The notes under the pieces are model-generated. The model searched no databases, was not told where the DNA came from, and saw only the letters and a program-made list of their open reading frames with translations. 64,000 nucleotides of DNA from Epiperipatus broadwayi (taxonomy: Eukaryota > Onychophora > Udeonychophora > Euonychophora > Peripatidae): NCBI GenBank assembly GCA_028023455.1, contig JAQFVV010000001.1:26654426-26718425 (forward strand). Direction: 5' to 3'. Of this stretch, positions 25,130 through 35,631 are shown piece by piece (position 1 is the first letter of the stretch; each line of letters begins with the position of its first letter). A program made the translations under genes and the position numbers.

Positions 25130-25570
25130 TATTTCATAGGTTTTCGCAAATTGCTTTACCTCAATACTGATTCCAAGCCATGATACATAACTATGAGCAA
25201 GTGCTTTAGCCTGTACTACACCAGGATGACTTTGATGAATCATCTAAAGAATCTGATGATGACCACTACTAGGTAGTGGCACTCTATTGTCCATTAACAT
25301 AAATCTCTTATTTATAATAATCTTCTCTTACACTGCATATAACTTTATGAAGTATCTCAGGCCAACTTCTAGATCAGCTTTTGCTGATCCCCTTGGTTAA
25401 CAGTTTATAACCATGATTCATTTTTGTCCAACCTGCTACCTTTTTACTGATTATTACTTCATTATTACAATTATCTGTGTAGTTAATGGTTGGATAATTT
25501 TCCTCTGGGTATGACTTAATCAAGATCCTCAATAGAGAATCTTTGTGTTTAATGACATTTCCCTTTTTAA
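25130..25570 (-). pseudogene. Ty3/Gypsy integrase zinc-binding region (partial, decayed)
   Basis: This is the minus-strand continuation of the RNase H fragment. A frame with stops carries RVPLPSSGHHQIL and then HQSHPGVVQAKALAHSY. That matches the integrase N-terminal H-H-C-C domain layout (R-x-x-P...H...H-x-G...A). After SYVSWLGI the similarity is lost at about 25130 and no catalytic D-D-E core follows, so the element is truncated at its 3' end or buried in diverged sequence. Several codons are stops, so it is inactive. Confidence 0.6.
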
Positions 25571-26060
25571 AATTTAGGTCAAAGCCATACCCTGCTAATA
25601 AATTTAATCAACATAATATTCTAGGACTTAAATGATGCAGTTTTATTTTTAGCTAAAATTCCCAATAGCGGTTTGTGATCAATAAAAATCTTAAATGGTC
25701 AATCATACAAGTATTGATGAAATGTTTCCATTACAAATATAACAGCTAACACCCCTTTAACTAATTGACTGTAGTTTTTCTCTGTTCTGGTTAATGTTCT
25801 ACAAGCAAATATGATTGGTCATTCATTGGCAACTACTATGTAACTTGAAACTGCTCTCACCCTGAAATCTGATGCATCAGTTGTCAGTATCAGTTCAAGG
25901 TTACTGTCATAGTTTATAAATAAACTATTTAACATTAACAATTCTTTTGTAGCATTAAAAGCTTTTCTTGGGCTTGATCCCAATGCCATTTTTGTCTCTT
26001 TCTTAATAAATTATACATGGTTGTGCTATATGTGCTTTACCATTAGGAAACTTTCAAAAT
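25570..26060 (-). pseudogene. Ty3/Gypsy RNase H domain (decayed)
   Basis: The frame shows LTTDASDFRVRAVSSYV near 25905-25850, which is the first RNase H block (TDAS then G-A). It goes on to FACRTLTRTEKNYSQLVKG near 25810-25760 (the usual S-R-x-L...E-K-N-Y) and FIDHKPLLGILAKNKT near 25690-25645 (the TDHKPL block). The order and spacing are those of Gypsy-type pol. Upstream, ELQAFLGLLNYF near 26085 is the RT thumb-to-RNase H connection. Stops and small frameshifts show it is dead. Confidence 0.8.
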
Positions 26061-27160
26061 AATTAAGAAGGCCTAGAAAGGCTTGTAACTCCTTCATATT
26101 TTGGGGTCTTGGAGATTCTTTTATGGTTGTAACTTTCTAAGTATCACATTTCTTTCCCTTACTAGATATGATGTGCCCCAAGAACTTCATCTTGGTCACC
26201 ATCAGCAAGATACATTTTTCTAGATTTATTCTTGCTCCAAAACTCGCTAACTAAAAGTCGTTCATGTAATTTCTCTTCTGAATTAATGGCTATTAAAATA
26301 TCATTGAAGTATATCCATCTTGGCTTGAAAAATATTTGGTGCCACCATAATTTCATAAAGCAGACTATTCTAGATACAGCCCCTTTTGCGTAATAATAGT
26401 TAACAATTCAGGTGTGTTTGGAAACTCAGAATCTGATGAAATGTAATCCTTAAATAATTTTAGCAAAATTACTTGCCTTTTCCATATTAGCTAATATTAG
26501 GCATTGGATACTTGCTCTTTGTTATGTTTTTATTTACGATAGTCTCCACAAATATGAATTTGTCCAATCATTACAATCAGTGTCCCATTCAGCCTTTTCA
26601 ACCAGCATTAACACTCCCTTACTAACTAATTATTCAATTACATTTACAAAAATCTTCTTACACTTTCTTAGCAAAAAATATTTTATCATAATAACACTTT
26701 CGATTGTATCTTGCAGTCTTTATCAGATCTACCGAATTCAAATACATACATGAAGACTACAAGGTACAGTAGAAACTGTTATTAAAATAAAATATTTTTT
26801 GCTAAAAAAGTGTAAGATTTTTGTAAATGCAATATGGTATATGTGAATAGCAAAAATAATAGAAGAAAAGAGTTTAGAAGGATTATATATAGATATAATT
26901 ATTCAATTCTTGTTCAACTTTTGATTATAATGTAAAAACAATTTTCTATGCCCTACAAATCACAGGGGTTGCTCCATCTTGAAAAATTATGGCTACTGGC
27001 ATAGTAACAATTTGGCTCTCCTCATTCTTAAATAAATTTGAATATTTATTCCTTATTTCTTGTTCAATAGCAATCTTGTTAGCTATGCATATTTCTATTC
27101 CAAGAGCATCAAAGCATTCTCTACTTATAATAGGGTTAAGACTATCTTGCACTATATACA
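26060..27160 (-). pseudogene. Ty3/Gypsy reverse transcriptase, interrupted by a foldback insertion
   Basis: The RT begins after the protease with a linker containing ECFDALGIEIC and ATPVICRA, followed by SKVEQELNN. After the 26640-26895 insertion it resumes with LVSKGVLMLVEKAEWDT, the standard start of Gypsy RT. Further on come YPMPNI, a palm region, and YFNDILIAINSEE, which corresponds to the catalytic YxDD box with one Asp changed to Asn. LGAHHI then stands in for the common LGH(V)I block. The lost catalytic Asp, several stops and the insertion make the enzyme inactive. It acts in the copying of element RNA in virus-like particles in intact relatives. Confidence 0.8.
26640..26895. mobile_element. 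256-bp foldback insertion with a 13-bp target-site duplication
   Basis: TAATTATTCAATT is repeated exactly at 26627-26639 and 26896-26908, flanking this segment. The inside is an imperfect hairpin. The left arm (about 26640-26724) starts ACATTTACAAAAATC directly at the duplication. The right arm (about 26748-26838) is its complement through GATTTTTGTAAATGC, leaving a loop of about 23 bases and a right tail of about 57 bases. Taking out the segment plus one duplication copy brings the RT motifs QELNN and LVSKGVL next to each other, as in related elements, so the insertion is confirmed by the host sequence. Confidence 0.8.
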
Positions 27161-27353
27161 ATAGTAAACTACGGATCTTTACTTTAGCTTCTACAGTTAC
27201 ATCTATTTGCCTTTAAACTGGTTTGCATTAATATAATGGGGAGGGAGATCTTAGAATTTGCTACTATTTTATTCCAGTCTTTAACTGCCACTATTGACAT
27301 GCCTATGCCACTATCAATTTCCATTGTTAATATTGTATTTAATAACTTTACCG
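27161..27353 (-). pseudogene. Ty3/Gypsy aspartic protease (decayed)
   Basis: Minus-strand frame with TVKLLNTILTMEIDSGIG followed by MSIVAVKDWNKI. The D-S-G in hydrophobic surroundings is the active-site triad of retropepsin-like proteases (D-S/T-G), followed by the usual S-x-V...W block. It lies between the gag zinc knuckles and the RT linker, in the order of Gypsy pol. Stops appear soon after the conserved block. Confidence 0.7.
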
Positions 27354-27600
27354 TTACCATAAATTGATCATAATTCCTAATCTGTATATTATAAATCTTG
27401 CACTTTTGTTTAATTCCTTCGGAAAAAGTTGGTAAACAACTATGTTATTTTTTCCCCTTAAACCTACATGACCTATTTTTTGACAGGCTCTACAATGTTC
27501 TTTATTAAATTTACACTTCTGATCCATAAGACCCTTCTTTGCATAACAATAACACATTATTTCTTTCATCTTACTATCAGTGAACTGATATTTATTTTCA
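27354..27600 (-). pseudogene. Gag nucleocapsid zinc-knuckle region
   Basis: The 71-codon minus-strand ORF at 27354-27569 contains CYCYAKKGLMDQKCKF and then HCRACQKIGH. This is the paired cysteine layout seen in Gypsy gag nucleocapsids of the type found next to this protease (C-x-x-C...C...C-x-x-C-x-x-x-G-H). Some Cys and His positions are altered (the first knuckle lacks its His). It would bind the element's RNA in intact relatives. Confidence 0.7.
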
Positions 27601-28136
27601 GTTTTTCTTATAAACGCATGACCTTCACTATTATTACTAAAATGTCAGAATACTTTGATTGGATAAATAATATTTCATGACCTATTCCCATTTTGATCGA
27701 ATCCTCATAAGTTAAATCTTTTAAGTTCAGCAAATGCAGCCTAAATTTATCATCAGACATCCCCCAAAGTATTTGTTTGAACAGAGTGTCCTCTAAGGCA
27801 TTGCCATATAAACAATCCTTAGCAAACTCCCTCAATGCTTCATCATAGTTCCCCTTTATTTTGCCATCTATTTCTAAAATATAACTGTGCTATATGTTTT
27901 GAGGACTAAGGACTAAAATAATTATTCAGTTTTTCAACAACTACAGTGTACAGAAATTTCACTATATTAATCATGATCATATGCCGATTTGCGATTTCCA
28001 TTATCTATTACCCTGCATAACATAGCAACGTGACAACTTTAATGGGATTAATAACAGTTCCATTAATAAAAAAGTTTCTTCAATTCTCTTTAGATAAATA
28101 AAAACTATTAACATTAAACTCATTTATTGCAGACAT
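27601..28136 (-). pseudogene. Ty3/Gypsy Gag capsid region (decayed)
   Basis: A candidate start lies at 28136 (MSAINEF...). Downstream, with stops, the frame gives VEKLNNYF, HIAQLYFRNR, then DEALREFAKDCLYG and LFKQILWGMSDDKFRLHLL. This order matches the capsid-like retrotransposon gag domain (LxxYF...R.F..R.Q..GE....F...L..LA..C.FG......R...G). The long intact stretch is 27608-27835. The 596-bp tandem repeat begins only about 90 bases upstream, where an LTR or leader would be expected. Confidence 0.75.
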
Positions 28137-28223
28137 CAACTTAACACTCTAATCCATTAATAACTAAGAAGTAAAAAATTTTTTTTACACAATTACCAAC
28201 TAATTCCCAAATAGAGTGCCTTA

Positions 28224-29415
28224 CCAAGTAAGTTTCAATTTACGGGATTTAATCTTATTAACACCTACAAAGTTCTAGCTAGCAATCAAATTCATATCAC
28301 TGACACTACAATCCTAATTACAGTTCAAATTTGATCCTGTCAGCTTTGCCAGTTTTCTGCCATGTATAGCCACCACAAATACTGCAATTGTTGTTTAAAA
28401 GTAATCAAACAAAAATAATTATAACAAACAGAAATTTTATAAATATAATTTGAAATTTTTTGCCAACAAGATAACAACAGTAAAGTAAAATAATAATGCT
28501 TCATATATTACAACTTAAACTTAATAACGCTTACATAGATTAATATTAAAAAAATCATTTACAAAATTCAGCCAAAGAGGTATACAAAAATCAGAAATAA
28601 GCCAGTGTTGCCTGTATAAGTCCTGAAGTCCACTTAGGAACCTTCAGTGGCAGAGTTCAGTGGGTCATTCATAGTCTACTTTTGCAGTTTCCTTGGATTT
28701 AATAAGATTTTTTCCATCGATACGATTATGTGTGAAGACCTCAATTCTTTTTACAGGGGAGCTTTTATCTTTTCAATCTAATCCCAGATAGCAACAGTTT
28801 GGCCATGGAAAATTCTAGCCCAAGTAAATTTCAATTTATGGGATTTTATTTTATTAACACCTACAAAGTTCTAGCTACCGATCAAATTCCTATCACCAAC
28901 TACTACAATACTAATTACAATTCGAATTCAATCCTATCAGCTGCACCAGTTTTCTGTTGTGTGCAGCTACAATAAGTATTGCAATTGTGGTAAAGGTGGT
29001 TAGACAAGTAAAAATAATTATAGCACAAAAATTTTATAACTATAATTTGATATTTTTTTCAACAAGATAACAGTAAAATAAAATTAACAATGCTTCATAT
29101 ATTATAACTTAAACTTAATAACGCTTACATAAATTAGTATTAAAAAAGTCATAAAAATCAGCCCCAGAGGCATACAAAAATCATAAATAAGCTAGTGTTA
29201 ACTGTATAAGTCCTTAAGTCCACTTATGAACCTTCAGTGGTGGAGTTCACAGGGTCAGCTGTAGTCCATTCACTTCTGTAGTTTCCTTGGATTCAACATG
29301 ATCAGCTCCATCAAATTGATTATGTATGATGACCTTGATTCTTTTTACAGATGAACTTTTATCCTTTTTCAATCTAATCTAAGGAAGCAACACTCTGGCC
29401 ATTAAAAGTTCTAGA
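28224..29415. repeat. Two-copy tandem repeat, 596-bp period, probably LTRs or leader repeats of the Gypsy element
   Basis: CCAAGTAAGTTTCAATTTA at 28224 recurs as CCAAGTAAATTTCAATTTAT at 28820, and the terminal TTCTAG blocks at 28813 and 29409 are also exactly 596 apart. The copies match along their length with moderate divergence. The shared blocks CACCTACAAAGTTCTAGCTA, TTAATAACGCTTACATA and TAAGTCCT-AAGTCCACTTA are easy to see. Placed just 5' of gag on the minus strand, they are best read as two LTRs left side by side by recombination, or a duplicated leader. Clean TG...CA ends and a clear primer-binding site are missing, so the LTR reading is tentative. Confidence 0.65.
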
Positions 29416-29829
29416 ACACTAATTAATGCTGTTCTATTTCTGAAATAGGAATCATTGTTTAATTATCATTTTATTTAATAATTACCAGAATCTATTATTT
29501 TAGTCAAATATATTCTACTATGGAAATGATTATCTTATCAGAATATTTTTACTTTGATTAAACATTTATAACTTTTTAATTTTTGCTTCATAATACTTAG
29601 TATTTACATTCTAAATATAACAGGGTAAAATATAATTTATTATATATGGTCTAACTTCTTCAGAAGATAATTTTTTTCAAGACTATTTGTCATAATTATC
29701 ATCATCAACCAATGCCCACTACTTTAAAAACAAACAGCGACCCTTCAAAAATGTCTATCTTTTTTTTATATAGTAGCTATTCTAAAAACGTGTTATAATC
29801 AGATAGTGACACCAGGAACTCAATATAAT
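29416..29829. other. AT-rich spacer
   Basis: No feature recognised between the tandem repeat and the LINE remnant. Confidence 0.4.
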
Positions 29830-31083
29830 GTCTTACTGATTTGGTCAAGGCATTTGATTCAGTTAATAAAACTGGTTTATGGCATTATTTGAAAATAGTT
29901 GCTTGTTCTCCAAAATTTATTCATATTATATACCTTCTACATGATGAAATGAGAAGAGCTGTTATTGCTATAGATGGAAAACTTGAAACATTTTAAATGA
30001 AAACTGATCATAAACAAAGATGTGTACTTGCTCAAATATTGTTTTCAATTTTTATGACAATAGTCTTTAATATTGTTTATAGGTAGCTAAATCATACATG
30101 GATCAAGATATAATACAGGTTTGATGGTGGATTTTTTATTTTTGAATCGATTAAAAATACTTTCTTCTTCTTCTTCAATTAAAAGTAATTTCTTCTTAGA
30201 TTCTGATTGTACTATTTATTCCATTTCAGAAGATGATTTTCAGAATGTTCTTAATGTTTTGAATGCAATATATAAAGATTATGATTTATTAATGTTCAAA
30301 AAAACTGAAGTTCTAGTTAGTGATAATAGAAATTTTTTTAGCAACTTTTAGCTTGGATGATTATCTACTCAAGAATATAAATCAGTTTAAATACCTTAGT
30401 AGTTGTATAAGAGTGGAAAGATAGAACTTAGATGCTGGGATACAATACAGACTCCAATATGTTATTGCTGCTTTTAAGAAATTATAAGGTAGAATATTTC
30501 ATCACAGGGAAATAACTACTGCAAATAAGTTAGTTGTATATACAGTTGTTATTTTACCTAATTCACTGTATGGAAATGAAACTTGGATATCCTATTGGTG
30601 CAATATAAGTTTTACTTAAGGATGTGCTGTAAAATTTTAAAAATACAATGACAAGATCATAAAACCAATCAATATGTTCATGAACTTGCTGGATGTGATA
30701 CTATTGAATCACACCTTCATTGGAGTGGACATGTAAAATGAATGGACAATGCAAGATTTTCTAAAACAGAGTTTAAAGGTGAACTTGAACTTGTTTTTCA
30801 TGAGAGAAGTAGACCCTGTCTACGTTATAAGGATTATCTCAAAAATATTCTAAAAAAGTAAAATGCTAATTGTTTCCATTAAAAAGTTATGGCAGAGAAT
30901 AGAATCATTAGAAAGCTACAGTTGAATATGGTGTCAAAAAGAAAATTTTTCTGCTTAAGAAATTAAAAGACAATATTGTAAAATCTTGATTAAATCGAAA
31001 AATGAATTTAACATGTTGTACATGAGAATGTATTTGTTGTTCACAGATTGGTTTGTATAGTCATTGCAAAACTGATTTCTAGG
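29830..31083 (+). pseudogene. Decayed LINE reverse transcriptase with a C-terminal zinc finger
   Basis: Plus-strand frames with many stops and frameshifts carry DLVKAFDSVNKTGLWHYL (RT block with the first catalytic Asp) and FIHIIYLLHDEMRRAV. RCVLAQILFSIFM follows, in place of the usual G-V-x-Q-G-C-x-L-S/A-P block, then a palm/thumb stretch near 30120-30350 (76-codon ORF) with SISEDDFQNVLNVLNAIY. Later come QFKYLSSCI, YGNETW and HWSGHV, the C-terminal blocks of such LINEs. It ends in CICCSQIGLYSHCKT near 31030-31073, a C2H2-like finger. No endonuclease domain is visible upstream, so the copy is 5'-truncated. It is an ancient, inactive copy and a different family from the RTE-like and CR1-like LINEs in this window. 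Confidence 0.75.
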
Positions 31084-32132
31084 GTAGTTTTTTTTTCTTT
31101 CTACTTATTTTTCTTTTTTGGAGTTGAAAAGGCTATAATCATTAGTGTATTATTCAATATATAATAATAAAAAAAGGTTATCTTATAAACTGCACCAAAA
31201 ATAAATTGAAAAATAATTGTTAAATATTAAAGTAAAATATCTTCCAACAAAAATTTAACCATTCTTGTTCTTTACATAATTAAAAAAAAAACTGCCTACA
31301 TATAGCAATAAACCTCACAAAAATAAAAGGAAAAATATATTCTACATATTACTAATTTAATTCTTATGTAATTAGAATTACATTTTCATAATTCAATATA
31401 ATTGTTCATAAAAGTATTATGGTAAATATTAGATTTTTTTTTAAAAAGTTAAGTTTTATTTATGTAATTACAAAAGCAAAAACAGAGAATCTCATAATAA
31501 AGTTATTATTTTAATTTACTAATCATAATTCAATTTTAATATGGCTATGGTATTGAATAAAATGTTTGAAATTATCATTTAACAAAAACAGCAATTGTAA
31601 TGTTCTTATCAATAAACAGTTTATACATTATATTTATTTACTTAATGTTTTAATTAATATGTTTAGTAAAATGCTTACTAGTTAATTATCATTTTTTCTC
31701 AAAAGAATTTACATTTTTTACAATTTTAATTATATATTTTTTATATAAGATTTTTGATAGAAAACGAATTTTTGGGGAACATACTGTCTTGTTAGATGGA
31801 ATAAAGATATATATTTAGCAAAAAAAAAAAAAATTGCCTTATACAGTTTAGTCCAGAAGTAGTGACAGATTTAACACCTAAATGTTCCTGATTTAAAGCT
31901 CAACTTGCCAATTCTGGTGCTCAAATGCCATGTGATCTTTCTGACATTTTATATGTACTAGTTAAACAAAATATTACATATAAAGTTATTTTATAAATAT
32001 TTCTCCAAAATTAACATTTAATTTGCATTACTTAACAAATTACATTTAATATAATAAAATAAACAAATATTGTTAAATTCGGGTAAAATGAATAGATAAG
32101 CATTTTAAAAATATTTGTTTTATATATATATC
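31084..32132. other. AT-rich DNA, no gene recognised
   Basis: Only low-complexity AT-rich sequence is seen. Confidence 0.45.
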
Positions 32133-32239
32133 AATCACAAGGAATATTAATTCCAAAAATATGGAGATAAATAGTAGTTAATAAATAGTAATATAATCTA
32201 AATGCATTTTTGGTGCTGAGCACCAATATCCTTGTGATT
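32133..32239. mobile_element. Short MITE-like palindrome
   Basis: AATCACAAGGAATATT at 32133 is mirrored by AATATCCTTGTGATT ending at 32239, giving inverted ends of about 15 bp around a 107-bp element. A second palindrome, GGTGCTGAGCACC, lies inside next to the right end. There is no coding capacity. Target duplication is unclear in such AT-rich flanks. Confidence 0.6.
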
Positions 32240-34685
32240 ACATTTATTTTTGTCGAGTACTTTATACATGTATTAAATGTTACAAATCATAAAATTTTAT
32301 TGATAATTTATAATTTAGATTTGTGCTTATTCAAATTTTTTTTAAAAAGCATAAATAACAATCCTAATTAAAACCTTCCTTGATAAAACAAAAACTAAAA
32401 TTAAAAAACATACTATACATTTGTATAGATAAATTTTTAATATTTAACAGATAACATCCACAAGCTGCTAAAAGTTTTTACTATAGCTAACACTTTTTAA
32501 ACTTAGATAAATTATAAATTATTTTATTTGCTAGTATATTATACAGTATATAAATTAATAATTTAACAAGAGAATTATATAACATATAATAAAAGGGCGG
32601 CAACATTAAATTTTTATAAATACAAACTTAAATTTTACTTAATTCTTAAAAAGATATTTAAAAAAAACTAAAATATTGGGTTTAAAAAAATTATCATTTA
32701 AATCCAATTTTAAAATAATATCTAGTACATACAGAATATTCAATTTGAATAATAATATAAAAATATTTTATGGAAAAAACAATTTATTTATATGATATGA
32801 ACCTAAAATATTATAAACTCTACCAATATTGATGTAAAAAAAATTGTAAAATATTACAAAAAAAAAATATTTTTTTTTTACTTTGAATTTCTCTATATAT
32901 TTTTAATTTTTATTGTAAATACATGAATGCATTGCAAATGATAATCTTCTTTATTCCAGTAATTTTATTTCTTTAATGCTGGATATTGTGTATATGTCCA
33001 TTTGAAATTTGGATAAAAATGTAAAAAAAAAAAAATTAACAAATTACCAAATGTTTTATGATGCATTACTGTGTTTTTGGAAAAAGTTGAGGATAAACTT
33101 TATATCTTATCTGAACAAAGTTTTAAAAATATTTCACACCTGATGTGAAGGATTATTTCAAATGTTATTGATCTACATATAGTGTCTTAATGCCTGACTG
33201 AAAATACTCTAATGTGAATGAACACTTAGACAAGCATCCGAAACTGCATTAAATAAATCATATATTTAGAAAATCTATTAGATAATATAGGCATTGAAGA
33301 AAAATTTTAATTAACAAATATAAAAATGGATTTGCTACAGATATATACCAAATAAAAATAATCATTGAATTTTTCAATTAATTTAGCAGCATCAATTTCT
33401 AAACCAATATCATAAATGTACAAGAAATATTGCAGAAATATTGCAAAAAAAAAAATTCGAATTATCTGATAAAGATGAGCAGTTTGTATTTGCTCATCAT
33501 GGTCTAGTCAAATAAAAGAAAATATGAAAGAACCATGATTTAAACACTGACGATAATGAAGCTGAGGGTAATAAATATACAGAAGAAAATATTGCTAAAA
33601 GTAAAAAATCTAAAAGGAAGTATTAATAAATATTCTCAATGGACAAAAAAAAGTTTTAATTTTTTCAGCACAATGTTTTTATTATTCATTGAAATATCTA
33701 TTAGTCATATGTGAACAATAATCTCACACCTACAAACATAAAAGTTAAACTTGATTCTTATTATCTGAGAGATTAGAGGAGAAATTGTGAAATGAAATCC
33801 TAACCTATTGCAATATAACTTTGAAGTTCTGTGAAAATAAAATAATTGAATAGTTTATTACTCAGGAAATATGAGCATCAAAAATGACACACTCAAAAAT
33901 AATCTGTAATTTATGAAGTTTTAATTCCAAATTCTGCCATTCTACAATTACATCAAACCAGGCAGGTTTGTTCTGTATTGCTGAATTTGTTTATTTGGAA
34001 ATAAACATCTTTTTATAAAACAAATTTAAAAAGTATGCTATTTCTTAATAATAAAGAGCATATAATTATAAAAACTAATAATAGAACATGCTTAATACTA
34101 AGATTAATAAAAGAACATTAAAAATAATAATAAAAAAAACAATAATAAAATATAATGGCATAAAAAGAGGCCAGATAGGCATCTATATCACCAGTGTGCT
34201 TGGGAATCCAACAAATTGAACAAATTATTTAAACACTGATGAACACAAAAAACCCTTCAATCACAGTATATCAAAAAAATATAACATGAAATTCAAACGG
34301 CTAAGCAAAATAAATCTCAAAATCACAAATGGACATCCAAATATATAAACACCAGAATATCGTAATAGAATAAACCTCTTAATTAATGACATCAGTAAAG
34401 TTCAATGCTATAAAATCATAATCATGTCTTTAAAATAATTCTACTTGATATAGAAATCGTGCATTATATATTTCTAGGAATATGCCACTTGATAAACAAA
34501 AATAATTGGAAGTAATTTAATTACTAACTCTACCATAAAGCTACAAAAAAAAATGATTAGAATTATTAAATAATTAAGTGCTATATATGTGTGCTGTATG
34601 CACAGATGAAAAAATTAAAAATATACTTTTAAATTCATTTTTTTTGGAGAAAAAATAAAAAGCAAAACAAAATATAATTACTTAC
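32240..34685. other. AT-rich DNA, probable intron
   Basis: Downstream (minus-strand sense) of the exon at 34686-35037, so probably its intron. No second exon with good splice sites could be recognised. Around 33415-33625 the plus strand has a coding-like stretch broken by stops (ELSDKDEQFVFAHHGLVK, then DDNEAEGNKYTEENIAKSKK), perhaps an old processed-gene remnant, but I cannot name it. Confidence 0.35.
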
Positions 34686-35037
34686 ATCTTTCACAATTTC
34701 ATTTTCATGATTAAGACACAGTTGATTAAAATCACAACGAAATAAAGCTCCAATAGTTGTACGGCTTTGTGTTACAGGTACATTGTTGACAAGACTATCT
34801 TTAAAAATAAGACAATGAGTCAAACTACTATTTCTTATTGATGATGGATTTAAGTTAATACTAGGAATATGGCTGGAGATTGGGCGAAATTGTTGTTCCA
34901 ATAAATCTATTATATTTATTGATTCAAAATTATTCATGTTTTCAGGTGTTTCAATCTGCGTTTGATCCAATATACATTCTTCAACACCGGCATTTTCTAA
35001 AGACCCAACAAAGCACGAGAAGCGATCATTACAATCC
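34686..35037 (-). CDS. Probable internal coding exon of an unidentified host gene
   Basis: On the minus strand a pyrimidine tract (CTCC then ten T, ATTATT repeats) ends in TTAG at 35038. It is followed by an open frame of 117 codons that ends at GAT|GTAAGTAA (34686/34685), a near-consensus splice donor. The exon is 352 nt; its first base completes a codon and it ends in phase 0. The reading frame has balanced amino-acid composition (Asp, Asn, Cys, Gln, Glu, Pro) unlike the AT-driven ORFs around it. Motifs include DRFSCFVGSLENAG, LLEQQFRPISSHIP and RTTIGALFRCDFNQLC. I do not recognise the family; there is no signal peptide, membrane segment or catalytic motif. Neighbouring exons are not visible, so introns must be long. 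Confidence 0.6.
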
Positions 35038-35631
35038 CTAATAATAATAATAAAAAAAAAGGAGTTAAAATGCAACATTTTGAAAAAATATATATCATAA
35101 TTCTAAATATATGTGATTACTAAAAAAATGATATGGCTAAAATTATACACAAAATGAATTAAGGTTTCTATCAAAATAGGAATATTAGGAACAAAGTTAT
35201 AACAATAATAGTTTTATGTTAAGATTAGTTCCATCATATAATTGAATTGTTAAATGTTTTTAAAAAAATCAAGCTTTATTCACAGCTTTCGAAATACATT
35301 CAACTGTTAGGAATAATACATAGGTTAGTAAAAAAAATAAGATATTTTGACTGGTATTATTCTCTTCTTTTCTCAGATATTGCTGACAGACTAATGATAG
35401 TTAGCATGGAAATAAATTACACTCTAATCAACTATGCTATTTGCACAATATTTGCTTGTTTAATTATTGTGTTATATGTATTGGCAATAAATTATATCTT
35501 TTTGATTCTTCTCTAAAATGATATTAAATTTTCCTTTAAAGAAGTCTTTATTAAATCTATTACAGAAAGATGTGTCATAGTCTATGCACATTATGTTAGT
35601 TCAAGATTCCCTATAACATAGTGTAGTATAT
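35038..35631. other. Intron-like spacer
   Basis: This separates the exon's acceptor from the inverted LINE. An 89-codon plus-strand ORF (35247-35516) is hydrophobic and AT-driven with no recognised domain, so I do not call it a gene. Confidence 0.35.

Noticed and set aside
24155-25183. Three plus-strand ORFs of 61-100 codons as membrane proteins
   Set aside because: Composition almost entirely Phe/Ile/Ser/Leu/Asn from a pyrimidine-rich strand. The 3' end overlaps the antisense integrase remnant of the Gypsy element.
33415-33625. Coding-like plus-strand stretch (ELSDKDEQFVFAHHGLVK and following) as an exon
   Set aside because: Stops interrupt it and no splice sites fit; at most an old processed pseudogene of unknown source.
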